Positions 1-5,301 of a stretch of DNA of 5,301 bases are shown here, in pieces. Both the position numbers and the translations under genes were made by a program. The notes below the pieces were generated by a model that was not told the DNA's origin, ran no database searches, and saw only the letters and a list, made by a program, of their open reading frames with translations. Source of the stretch: Bordetella parapertussis (GTDB lineage: Bacteria > Pseudomonadota > Gammaproteobacteria > Burkholderiales > Burkholderiaceae_C); contig CAMDJS010000130.1 of the NCBI GenBank assembly GCA_945900685.1, forward strand, positions 1 to 5,301, given 5' to 3'. The stretch's first letter is position 1. Every line of letters starts with the position of its first letter.

Positions 1-429
1 CTGCCGCAAACCTCCATGGCGTTGGCGCTTCGCACCAGCATGCGCAACCAATTGCTCGCCAAAGTCATGGCGGTCAAAACAGCAGGCGCCTTGGCTTGGG
101 TCAAAGTACAACTCAGTGAAGACATGGTTTGGGTGGCCAAAATCACCAAGGAAAGTGCCCAGCTATTGGACTTGGTGCCCGGCATGCAAATCATGCTTTT
201 ATGCAAAGCCACGGCGGTCCGCATTTCACGCCATTTGCTGGAGAAACCGGGCACCAACAGGGCTCAAGGCAAAGTCACGCGCCACTCGCGCGCCAAGGCC
301 ACAGAAATCAGTCTGCAAATTGCGCCCCATATCAGTCTGATTGGTTTCGCCGAAGACGAACAGATCAAAACCGGTGAAACTGTCTACGCTTATTTGGAAG
401 ACTCAGCCTTGGTTTTGGCATTGGTATGA
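1..429 (+). CDS. modE: ModE-type molybdate-responsive regulator, C-terminal di-Mop part (5' end outside window)
   Basis: This is the C-terminal molybdate-sensing half of a ModE-like transcription factor; ModE normally represses molybdate uptake genes when its Mop domains bind molybdate. The frame is open from base 1 and there is no ribosome binding site before the first ATG (base 16), so the gene almost certainly starts upstream and the DNA-binding helix-turn-helix domain is outside the window. The visible 142 residues hold two Mop/TOBE repeats. The first starts at 'TSMRNQLLAKV' (about residues 12-22), matching the 'TSARNQ' motif at the start of the Mop region in E. coli ModE, and ends with 'LLCKATAV' (about 66-73), corresponding to the ligand-binding Lys-Ala-Thr/Ser segment. 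The second runs from about residue 87 to 'VYAYLEDSALVLALV' at the end. The visible length is close to that of the E. coli ModE di-Mop region. The alternative is a free-standing two-domain molbindin starting at 16, which is less likely. Confidence 0.82.
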   Translation: MPQTSMALALRTSMRNQLLAKVMAVKTAGALAWVKVQLSEDMVWVAKITKESAQLLDLVPGMQIMLLCKATAVRISRHLLEKPGTNRAQGKVTRHSRAKATEISLQIAPHISLIGFAEDEQIKTGETVYAYLEDSALVLALV

Positions 430-431
430 AT

Positions 432-467
432 TTTCTAAAACAGTTAAAGTCAACCACACTTTAGAAA
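432..467 (+). other. Small inverted repeats in the modE-fccA gap
   Basis: The 54-base gap between modE and the cytochrome gene contains two inverted repeats that share bases. An 8-bp pair, TTTCTAAA (432-439) with TTTAGAAA (460-467), encloses 20 bases. A 6-bp pair, TAAAGT (445-450) with ACTTTA (458-463), encloses a 7-base loop. They cannot both form at once. Neither is GC-rich or followed by a T-run, so a terminator is unlikely. They could be an operator or a weak mRNA hairpin upstream of the sulfide dehydrogenase genes, but in a short AT-rich gap chance is a real possibility. I see no convincing -35/-10 pair in the gap. Confidence 0.25.
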
Positions 468-483
468 TCACACCGAGAACTTT

Positions 484-819
484 ATGCACTCCAGATTCCA
501 CACTGTCACTTTGGCCGGGCTGTTGTATGGCTTGCTGAGTTTTGCGGCATTTGCCCAAGACAAGGACCTTGAATCTAAAGCACTTCACGCGCGTACCGAT
601 GCTGCCATGTGCGCTAACTGTCACGGCAGTGAAGGCCGCGCAGTCAAGGACTCTGCTGTTCCCTCGATTGCGGGCTTACCGCGCGACTATATGGTGCAGC
701 AAATGCAAGCCTTCAAAGATGGCAGCCGCCCCGCCACCATCATGCATCAGATCACCAAGGGTTTGACTGAAGCGCAAATAGCTTCCATGGCCGACTATTT
801 CGCTGCGCTTCCCCGTTAA
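484..819 (+). CDS. fccA: Monoheme cytochrome c subunit of flavocytochrome c sulfide dehydrogenase
   Basis: This is a small exported class I c-type cytochrome (111 residues, mature about 87) that should accept electrons from the flavoprotein encoded next to it. Residues 1-24 form a Sec signal peptide with a hydrophobic core and a likely cut after 'AFA'. The only heme site is 'CANCH' (Cys43, Cys46, His47). Met87 in 'ATIMHQI' is the likely second axial ligand, and the C-terminal helix reads 'MADYFAALP'. With one heme it resembles the small monoheme subunit of Chlorobium flavocytochrome c rather than the diheme subunit of Allochromatium. A weak purine-rich stretch, GAGAA (475-479), precedes the ATG at 484. 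The next gene starts 9 bases after the stop, so the two are surely cotranscribed. The family (cytochrome c553-like) is clear; the specific role rests on its neighbour. Confidence 0.85.
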   Translation: MHSRFHTVTLAGLLYGLLSFAAFAQDKDLESKALHARTDAAMCANCHGSEGRAVKDSAVPSIAGLPRDYMVQQMQAFKDGSRPATIMHQITKGLTEAQIASMADYFAALPR

Positions 820-822
820 GGA
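818..822 (+). promoter_or_regulatory. Ribosome binding site of the flavoprotein gene
   Basis: AAGGA overlaps the TAA stop of the cytochrome gene and lies 6 bases before the ATG at 829. It fixes that start and suggests coupled translation of the two subunits. Confidence 0.7.
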
Positions 823-828
823 CTGACC

Positions 829-2115
829 ATGAAAAGAAGATATTTGTTGCAAGCTGGACTCGCTATTGGCGGCGCACAAGCGCTGGCGCTGCAATCACTG
901 TGGGCGGCGGCAGCCAGTTTGCCTGCCAAAACACAAGTGATAGTCATCGGCGGCGGCTATGGCGGCGCCACTGCAGCCAAGTATGTGCGCATGTTCTCCA
1001 ATTACAAAATCAACGTGGTGCTGATCGAGCCCAACACCAGTTTCATATCCTGCCCTATGTCCAATCTGGTGATTGGCGGCAGCAAAAATTTGACTGAGTT
1101 AACCACCTCATACGATGCGCTCAGTAGCAAACACGGCGTCACTGTGGTGAAAGACAAAGTGAGCGCGATTGATCCGCAGAAAAAAACGGTTGCATTACAA
1201 AACGGAGGCACCATCGGTTACGACAAACTCGTGTTGTCCCCCGGTGTGGACATGATGTTTGACAGCATTGAAGGTTTGCAAGCGGCCAACACCAGCGGCC
1301 ACATTTTGCAAGCGTGGAAAGCCGGTGCTGAAACGCAGGCCTTGCGCAAGCAACTAGAAGCCATGCCCGATGGCAGTGTCTATGCGCTGACTGTGCCCGA
1401 AGCGCCCTACCGCTGCCCACCCGGGCCGTACGAGCGCGCCAGCCAAGTGGCGCATTACGTCAAGCAAGCCAAACCCAAATCTAAAGTCTTGATTTTGGAT
1501 GCCAATCCGGACATCACCTCTAAAGCCAGTTTGTTCAAAAAATTCTGGAGCGACAACTACAAAGACATCATCGAGTACCGCCCGAACCACAAAGTCACTT
1601 CTGTCGATGCTAAAGCTATGAGCATCAACTTCGATGTACAAGAACCGGTGAAAGCCCAAGTTTTGAATGTGCTGCCGTCTATGCGCGCAGGTGCTATTGC
1701 GGTGCAAACCGGTTTGGCCACCGCCAACAACCGCTGGTGCGGCATCAACTACCAAAGCTTTGAATCTGTGGCTGCCAAAGATATTCACATTCTGGGTGAT
1801 GCGATATTGGCTGCACCCGCCATGCCCAAATCTGCACACATGGCAAATTCACATGCCAAGGTGGCTGCAGCGGCCATCGTGGCGCAATTGTCTGGCCTTG
1901 AATCCAACCCCGCCCCCTATTTGACCAACACCTGCTACAGCTATGTCAGCGACAAAATGGTGGTGCATGTGGCCTCGGTTCACCAGTACAACGCCGAAGA
2001 AAAAACCTATAAAACCGTACCTGGCTCGGGCGGTTTGTCCAGCGAAGCCAATACCCTAGAAGGTACTTATGCATGGAACTGGGCGCAAAATATTTGGGCT
2101 GATTCGCTGCTTTAA
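829..2115 (+). CDS. fccB: Flavocytochrome c sulfide dehydrogenase, FAD flavoprotein subunit
   Basis: This is the catalytic flavoprotein of sulfide:cytochrome c oxidoreductase (FccB/SoxF family). It oxidises sulfide in the periplasm and passes electrons to the heme subunit encoded just upstream. The N-terminus carries a Tat signal, 'KRRYLLQAG' followed by a hydrophobic stretch to about residue 30, consistent with export of a folded flavoprotein. The FAD-binding Rossmann motif 'GGGYGGATAAKY' is at 41-52. All three functional cysteines known from Allochromatium FccB have counterparts: Cys75 in 'SCPMSN' (covalent FAD attachment, Cys42 there), Cys196 in 'RCPPGPYERA' and Cys369 in 'TNTCYS' (the redox-active pair, Cys161 and Cys337 there). 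The second nucleotide-binding segment 'ILGDAILAAPAMPKSAHMANS' minus its last residue spans about 321-340. The C-terminal FCSD flavin-binding domain fills roughly 356-428. At 428 residues it is full length, with no break. Orthology to SoxF cannot be separated from FccB here, as no sox genes are in view. Confidence 0.95.
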   Translation: MKRRYLLQAGLAIGGAQALALQSLWAAAASLPAKTQVIVIGGGYGGATAAKYVRMFSNYKINVVLIEPNTSFISCPMSNLVIGGSKNLTELTTSYDALSSKHGVTVVKDKVSAIDPQKKTVALQNGGTIGYDKLVLSPGVDMMFDSIEGLQAANTSGHILQAWKAGAETQALRKQLEAMPDGSVYALTVPEAPYRCPPGPYERASQVAHYVKQAKPKSKVLILDANPDITSKASLFKKFWSDNYKDIIEYRPNHKVTSVDAKAMSINFDVQEPVKAQVLNVLPSMRAGAIAVQTGLATANNRWCGINYQSFESVAAKDIHILGDAILAAPAMPKSAHMANSHAKVAAAAIVAQLSGLESNPAPYLTNTCYSYVSDKMVVHVASVHQYNAEEKTYKTVPGSGGLSSEANTLEGTYAWNWAQNIWADSLL

Positions 2116-2123
2116 TCAATGGT

Positions 2124-2148
2124 TAATCGGGGTCAATAATTGGGGTCA
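2124..2148 (+). repeat. Degenerate tandem repeat of the palindrome motif
   Basis: TAATCGGGGTCA (2124-2135) and TAATTGGGGTCA (2137-2148) differ at one base and are offset by 13 bases. The second copy is part of the left arm of the large palindrome. On the far side, TCCCAATT (2204-2211) echoes the CCCAATT end of the right arm (2188-2194), so the palindrome is flanked by partial copies of its own sequence on both sides. Confidence 0.6.
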
Positions 2149-2195
2149 GATACCAATTAATTTTTTTAAATTAATTGGTATCTGACCCCAATTAT
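2136..2195. repeat. Perfect 28-bp inverted repeat between converging operons
   Basis: Bases 2136-2163 are the exact reverse complement of 2168-2195, leaving a TTTT loop (2164-2167). The core of the left arm is TTGGGGTCAGATACCAATTA. The stem stops abruptly on the outside with a mismatch at 2135/2196. A perfect stem this long is more than a simple intrinsic terminator needs. The GGGGTCAGA...TCTGACCCC pattern looks like dispersed palindromic elements I recall from proteobacterial genomes, some of them near REP-associated (Y1) transposases; that link is from memory and not shown here. No transposase is encoded in the window. Confidence 0.9.
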
Positions 2196-2201
2196 ATTTT
2201 T
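2136..2201 (+). terminator. Possible rho-independent terminator for fccAB
   Basis: On the + strand the 28-bp hairpin lies about 20 bases after the fccB stop and is followed by ATTTTT (2196-2201), with a further T-run at 2210-2215. On the - strand no T-run follows the hairpin, so termination of the pyr operon by this structure is less well supported, although the hairpin could still block read-through from that side. The stem has an AT-rich top and a GC-rich GGGGTC block near its base, which is not the classic terminator shape. Confidence 0.45.
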
Positions 2202-2213
2202 AATCCCAATTTT

Positions 2214-3509
2214 TTATTGCAGCTTAAAAGCCAACCTGCCCGCCACCAACGTAGCCTGCACCTTACCCGGCATCAAACTGGCGTTCATGTCAAATGCAAA
2301 CGGTGTGTGTTTGCTCTGGCTGTGCAAAACCGCGGGTTCCACCTGCCATTGGTCGGTAGCTTTGTAAATGCAAATATCTGCGGGCGCGTCCACTTCAAGT
2401 CGGCCCAAACCCTGACCGGCGGGCCCAAGCAATGCAGCAGGTGCACTGGTCACCACTTGCAAAGCACGCATCAGGCTGACACCACTTTGCTCGGCCCATT
2501 TCAAACTGGCACTGAGCAACATCTCTAATGCAGTCGCGCCCGGTTCGGCCTGGGCAAATGGCAAGTCTTTGGCGTCGCCCTCCACCGGCGTGTGGTCTGA
2601 CACCAGCACATCGATCGTGCCGTCCGCCAAACCTTGTCGCAATGCCTCTCTGTCGCGCTGTTGGCGCAAAGGCGGCGTGAGTCGGGCACGGGTATCGAAA
2701 TAACCGACATCGTTATCAATGAAATGCAAATTGTGAATGCTGACATCGGCGCTGATGGCCAGGCCTTCGGCTTTGGCCAGGCGTACCAATTCCACCCCGG
2801 CGGCGCTGGACAAGCGACACACATGCAACCGCGCTCCGGTGCTGCGCATCACATCTATGATGGTGTGCAAAGCGATGGTTTCTGCGGCCACCGGCACACC
2901 GCTCAAACCGAGTCGTGTGGCCAGCGGTCCGCTTGCTGCCACGCCTTTGCCCAGATGCACATCTTGGGCTCGCAACCACACCACATAGCCGTAAGTGGCA
3001 GCGTATTGCATGGCGCGTTGCAAAGTTTGGGTTTGCGTCATGCCGTGTTCGGCTTGAGAAAAACCGACGCAGCCTGCCAGTGTCAACTCGGCCATGGGTG
3101 TCAGGCTTTCGCCAGCCAGCCCACGCGTGAGCGCACCCAGCGGAAACACCCGCGACAAATGCAAACGCGCGGCGCGAAATTGCAGCATCTCGACCAACCC
3201 CGGTTCGTCAAGCACCGGTTGCGTGTCAGGCGGACACACCACGCTGGTCACACCGCCCGCGACTGCGGCGGTCAATTCGGTCTCCAGCATGCCTTCGTGT
3301 TCATGACCGGGCTCGCCTAAACGCGCACACGCGTCCACCAAACCGGGAATCACCATGCAATCGGTGGCATCGATGGTTTGGTCTGGTTTGAAATTGACGG
3401 GAATCTGGCCAATCGCCAAGACATGGCCTTTTTGCACAGCCACATCGACGCGTTGGCTAAAGCCACTCGCCGGGTCAACCACATGTCCGTGTTGAATCAG
3501 TATGTTCAT
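2214..3509 (-). CDS. pyrX: Noncatalytic dihydroorotase-like subunit of aspartate transcarbamoylase (PyrC', PyrX)
   Basis: This is a full-length (431-residue) member of the dihydroorotase/cyclic amidohydrolase family that lacks the residues needed for catalysis. The metal-binding segment, normally D-x-H-x-H-x-R-x-P-G, here reads '[10 protein letters not shown]' (59-68), so both histidines and the arginine are gone. The aspartate usually in 'FSDDG' is absent in 'GFSQAEHG' (149-156). Arg180 ('WLRAQD') and Arg232 ('HVCRLSS') sit where further metal-ligand histidines are expected. Only the late 'SDHTP' (304-308) keeps its aspartate. In Pseudomonas such an inactive protein (PyrC') is required to assemble active PyrB into a large ATCase complex, and the same role is inferred here. 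Its ATG overlaps the pyrB stop by 4 bases, with AGGGAA 6 bases ahead. A true PyrC must be encoded elsewhere. Annotation as 'dihydroorotase' by homology alone would mislead. Confidence 0.9.
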   Translation of the reverse strand: MNILIQHGHVVDPASGFSQRVDVAVQKGHVLAIGQIPVNFKPDQTIDATDCMVIPGLVDACARLGEPGHEHEGMLETELTAAVAGGVTSVVCPPDTQPVLDEPGLVEMLQFRAARLHLSRVFPLGALTRGLAGESLTPMAELTLAGCVGFSQAEHGMTQTQTLQRAMQYAATYGYVVWLRAQDVHLGKGVAASGPLATRLGLSGVPVAAETIALHTIIDVMRSTGARLHVCRLSSAAGVELVRLAKAEGLAISADVSIHNLHFIDNDVGYFDTRARLTPPLRQQRDREALRQGLADGTIDVLVSDHTPVEGDAKDLPFAQAEPGATALEMLLSASLKWAEQSGVSLMRALQVVTSAPAALLGPAGQGLGRLEVDAPADICIYKATDQWQVEPAVLHSQSKHTPFAFDMNASLMPGKVQATLVAGRLAFKLQ

Positions 3510-4468
3510 GCGTCATTCCCTGCAACGATTGACATCACTGCCATGCGCACCGCAATGCCGAACGTGACTTGCGTCAAGATGACGCTTTGCGGGCCGTCCA
3601 CCACCGCAGATTCGATTTCCACGCCCCGGTTGATCGGCCCCGGGTGCATGACGATGGCATCGGGTTTGGCCAATTGCATACGGCTTTGCGTCAAGCCAAA
3701 GCTTTTGAAATATTCTTGGCTGGAGGGAAGCAAAGCACCGCTCATGCGTTCGTTTTGTAAACGCAGGGCAATGACCACATCGCACTCGCGAATACCTTCT
3801 TCGATATTGTGAAACACCTTGACACCGAGTTGCGACAAATCGCTGGGCACCAAAGTCTTGGGGCCGACCACACGCACCTCAGCGCAACCCAAGGTGGTCA
3901 ATGCATGAATGTCAGAGCGAGCCACCCGCGAATGCAGCACATCACCCACGATAGCCACGCGCAGATTGGCAAAGTCTTTTTTGAAATGGCGGATGGTGTA
4001 GGCGTCCAGCAAACCTTGGGTGGGGTGCGCGTGTCTGCCGTCACCGGCATTGATAACGTGCACATGCGGTGCGACATGCTCGGCAATCAAATACGGCGCG
4101 CCGGATTCGCCGTGGCGCACCACAAAAATATCGGCCGCCATGGCACTCAGGTTGGCGATGGTGTCGAGCAAGCTCTCGCCTTTGCTGGCCGATGAGCGTG
4201 CAATGTCCAGATTGAACACATCGGCGCTCAAACGCTTGGCAGCGATCTCAAAAGTCGTACGGGTGCGGGTGCTGTTTTCAAAAAACAAATTGAACACCGA
4301 CTTACCGCGCAACAACGGGACTTTTTTCACTTCTCGGTCATTCACCGACACAAACTGGCTGGCCGTATCCAAGATATGCGTCAGTATGTCGCGCGACAAA
4401 CCTTCGGTGGACAACAGGTGAATCAATTCACCATGCCCGTTGAGTTGCGGATTGCGTTTGTAAAGCAT
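3506..4468 (-). CDS. pyrB: Aspartate carbamoyltransferase catalytic subunit
   Basis: It catalyses carbamoyl phosphate + aspartate to N-carbamoyl-aspartate, the committed step of pyrimidine synthesis in the cytoplasm. From the ATG at 4468 it is 320 residues, normal for the family. The carbamoyl-phosphate site '[13 protein letters not shown]' spans 62-74. Lys96 in 'SASKGES' is the catalytic-loop lysine, 'HPTQGLLD' (148-155) is the conserved central motif, 'RLQNER' (236-241) belongs to the aspartate-binding 240s loop, and 'HPGPINRG' (275-282) is the C-terminal signature. A TTG at 4471 could extend it by one residue. The ATG at 4468 is preferred because it lies 6 bases after a strong GGAGGG and shares one base with the pyrR stop (TGATG). 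No pyrI regulatory subunit gene follows; the inactive dihydroorotase gene does, which points to the Pseudomonas-type PyrB-PyrC' complex. Confidence 0.97.
   Translation of the reverse strand: MLYKRNPQLNGHGELIHLLSTEGLSRDILTHILDTASQFVSVNDREVKKVPLLRGKSVFNLFFENSTRTRTTFEIAAKRLSADVFNLDIARSSASKGESLLDTIANLSAMAADIFVVRHGESGAPYLIAEHVAPHVHVINAGDGRHAHPTQGLLDAYTIRHFKKDFANLRVAIVGDVLHSRVARSDIHALTTLGCAEVRVVGPKTLVPSDLSQLGVKVFHNIEEGIRECDVVIALRLQNERMSGALLPSSQEYFKSFGLTQSRMQLAKPDAIVMHPGPINRGVEIESAVVDGPQSVILTQVTFGIAVRMAVMSIVAGNDA
3516..3521 (-). promoter_or_regulatory. Ribosome binding site of pyrX
   Basis: AGGGAA on the - strand, inside the end of pyrB, lies 6 bases before the ATG at 3509. It supports that start and coupled translation through the ATGA overlap (3509-3506). 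Confidence 0.6.
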
Positions 4469-4971
4469 CAACTGCCCTCCACCGAAAAAACAAAATGAGC
4501 GGCGTCGTTGCGCATCAAACGCAGTGATTGACCCGCAGGCAATGTCAACCGGGCCGCCGCATAGTCTGCGTGTACCGGCAACTCGCGCCCGCCTCTGTCG
4601 ACTAACACCGCCAAATGCACTGCTGTCGGTCTGCCGTAGTCAAATAATTCATTCACCACGGCCCTGATGGTGCGTCCGGTGAACAACACATCATCAATCA
4701 GCCAGATGACTGCCCCGTCCACTTGGAATGGCAAATGGGTGGCCACACTTTCGGCCAGACCGCGCTTGGAAAAATCGTCTCGGTGCATGGAGGAAGACAC
4801 CACACCTAAGGGCGTTTGCCGTTTCAAGTCAGCATGCAGTTGGGCAGCTAACCATGCACCGCCCGAGGTGATGCCGACCAGGTGCGCAGATGCAGGCACA
4901 CGCTCGCGCAAGTCCTGCAACATTTGTGCGTACAAGGCTTGTGCGTCCAATGACAAATGGCCAGTGCTCAT
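4468..4971 (-). CDS. pyrR: PyrR, pyrimidine operon regulator / uracil phosphoribosyltransferase
   Basis: A 167-residue member of the PRTase fold with the PyrR signature. The PRPP-binding loop '[15 protein letters not shown]' covers 91-105. Other family marks are '[10 protein letters not shown]' (33-42), 'HRDDF' (63-67, usually Y-R-D-D-L/Y) and '[11 protein letters not shown]' (123-133). In Bacillus, PyrR binds pyr mRNA to control attenuation and has weak uracil phosphoribosyltransferase activity. In Pseudomonas it also regulates pyrimidine genes. Which of these it does here cannot be read from sequence. The ATG overlaps the ruvX stop by 4 bases (ATGA, 4971-4968) and has no good Shine-Dalgarno of its own, so translation is probably coupled to ruvX. 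No leader or attenuator can lie directly before pyrR, as ruvX runs up to it; any PyrR target would be further upstream or in trans. Confidence 0.93.
   Translation of the reverse strand: MSTGHLSLDAQALYAQMLQDLRERVPASAHLVGITSGGAWLAAQLHADLKRQTPLGVVSSSMHRDDFSKRGLAESVATHLPFQVDGAVIWLIDDVLFTGRTIRAVVNELFDYGRPTAVHLAVLVDRGGRELPVHADYAAARLTLPAGQSLRLMRNDAAHFVFSVEGS
4475..4480 (-). promoter_or_regulatory. Ribosome binding site that decides the pyrB start
   Basis: GGAGGG on the - strand, inside the end of pyrR, is 6 bases before the ATG at 4468 but only 3 before the TTG at 4471. The spacing selects the ATG. Confidence 0.75.
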
Positions 4972-5301
4972 GGGGTGAGGTTTCTTAAAAATTGATCCAG
5001 TATGACGCAGGCTGAAGCTGCATCGACATCTTTGGCGCCATCGCTTTTCGCTTCGGTGGTCGAGTAACGTTCATCCACTTCAAACACCGGCAAGGAAAAA
5101 CGGCCTTGCAACTGCCGCGCGAATTTTTTTGCCAAAGCAGTGTTCTCGTGCGCCGCACCGTCCGGGTGGTAGGGCACACCGACCACCAGCGCATCGGGTT
5201 GCCAGCGTTCTATGTGTTGGGCAATCAGCGGCCAGCGCGCGTCGCCGCTGGCCGTCACCGTGCCCTGAGCTTGGGCTTGACCCAGTAAGCGAGAGGCATA
5301 G
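4968..5301 (-). CDS. ruvX: RuvX/YqgF family Holliday junction resolvase-like protein, C-terminal part (5' end outside window)
   Basis: The frame is open to the window edge, and the residues before the first possible internal start (a GTG at 5258) still match the family ('RLLGQAQAQGT'), so the gene starts beyond base 5301. About 110 C-terminal residues are visible; some 20-30, including the first catalytic aspartate in the D-x-G-x-K-R-x-G region, are missing. Visible family motifs are 'LVVGVPYHPDG' (about residues 38-48 of the fragment), 'VDERYSTTEA' (about 75-84) and 'VDAASACVILDQFL' (about 92-105), which supplies the last acidic residue of the RNase H-like site. YqgF proteins act in Holliday junction resolution and, in E. 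coli, in processing the 5' end of pre-16S rRNA. It lies directly upstream of pyrR with a 4-base overlap. Confidence 0.93.
   Translation of the reverse strand, partial: YASRLLGQAQAQGTVTASGDARWPLIAQHIERWQPDALVVGVPYHPDGAAHENTALAKKFARQLQGRFSLPVFEVDERYSTTEAKSDGAKDVDAASACVILDQFLRNLTP

Noticed and set aside
16..429. Complete free-standing molbindin starting at the ATG at 16
   Set aside because: There is no ribosome binding site in 1-15 and the frame is open to the edge. The sequence corresponds to the interior of ModE just before its Mop domains, so truncation by the window is the simpler reading.
421..449. TTGGTA (421-426) with TTAAAG (444-449) as a sigma-70 promoter for fccAB
   Set aside because: The spacing is 17, but the -10 box matches only about half of TATAAT. 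In AT-rich sequence this is not better than chance.
1354..1839. Open frame of 161 codons on the - strand opposite fccB
   Set aside because: It is antisense to a gene with all family motifs. The composition is unlike a real protein and there is no start signal.
2116..2213. CRISPR or phage attachment site in the spacer
   Set aside because: There is one palindrome with degenerate echoes, no regularly spaced repeats, no integrase and no tRNA.
2634..3320. Open frame of 228 codons on the + strand opposite pyrX
   Set aside because: It is long, but wholly antisense to pyrX. The translation is rich in His, Gln and Cys with no domain, typical of a mirror frame.
3378..3812. Open frame of 144 codons on the + strand opposite pyrX and pyrB
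   Set aside because: It lies antisense across two strongly supported genes, has no recognisable domain and no ribosome binding site. It is a shadow of the high-GC third positions of pyrB/pyrX.
4968..5258. A complete 96-residue RuvX starting at GTG 5258
   Set aside because: Residues upstream of that GTG continue the RuvX family match, and the protein would lack its first catalytic aspartate. The gene is cut by the window edge.

Overview
The window looks like ordinary chromosome from a betaproteobacterium, most likely Burkholderiales. This rests on three things. The order ruvX-pyrR-pyrB-noncatalytic pyrC is one I associate with beta- and gammaproteobacteria. The RuvX and PyrR sequences resemble Burkholderiales versions (for example 'HPDGAAHENT' in RuvX and 'ELFDYGRP' in PyrR). 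A sulfide-oxidising flavocytochrome c locus is also present, which is common in sulfur-oxidising betaproteobacteria. The genus cannot be fixed from the sequence alone.

Left half, + strand. The window opens inside the 3' end of a ModE-type molybdate-responsive regulator, of which only the tandem Mop (molybdate-binding) domains are present (1-429). After a 54-base gap come two tightly spaced genes for a periplasmic flavocytochrome c sulfide dehydrogenase. These are a small monoheme cytochrome c with a Sec signal (484-819) and an FAD flavoprotein with a Tat signal (829-2115). Together they should oxidise sulfide to sulfur or polysulfide outside the cytoplasm and pass the electrons to c-type cytochromes.

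Middle, 2116-2213. A short AT-rich spacer separates the converging operons. It is dominated by a perfect 28-bp inverted repeat with a 4-base loop, centred on GGGGTCAGATACCAATTAA. Degenerate partial copies of the same motif lie on both sides. It resembles a dispersed palindromic element that may also act as a transcription terminator.

Right half, - strand. Read from right to left there is the C-terminal part of ruvX/yqgF (cut by the window edge), pyrR, pyrB, and a dihydroorotase-like gene whose metal-binding histidines are missing. All junctions overlap by 1 to 4 bases (ATGA, TGATG, ATGA), so this is one translationally coupled operon. It encodes aspartate transcarbamoylase with its inactive dihydroorotase partner subunit and the regulator PyrR. 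A catalytic dihydroorotase must be encoded elsewhere.

I found no RNA genes, CRISPR array, insertion sequence or phage genes. Nothing here amounts to an undescribed system. The items most worth a second look are the intergenic palindrome and the inactive dihydroorotase.
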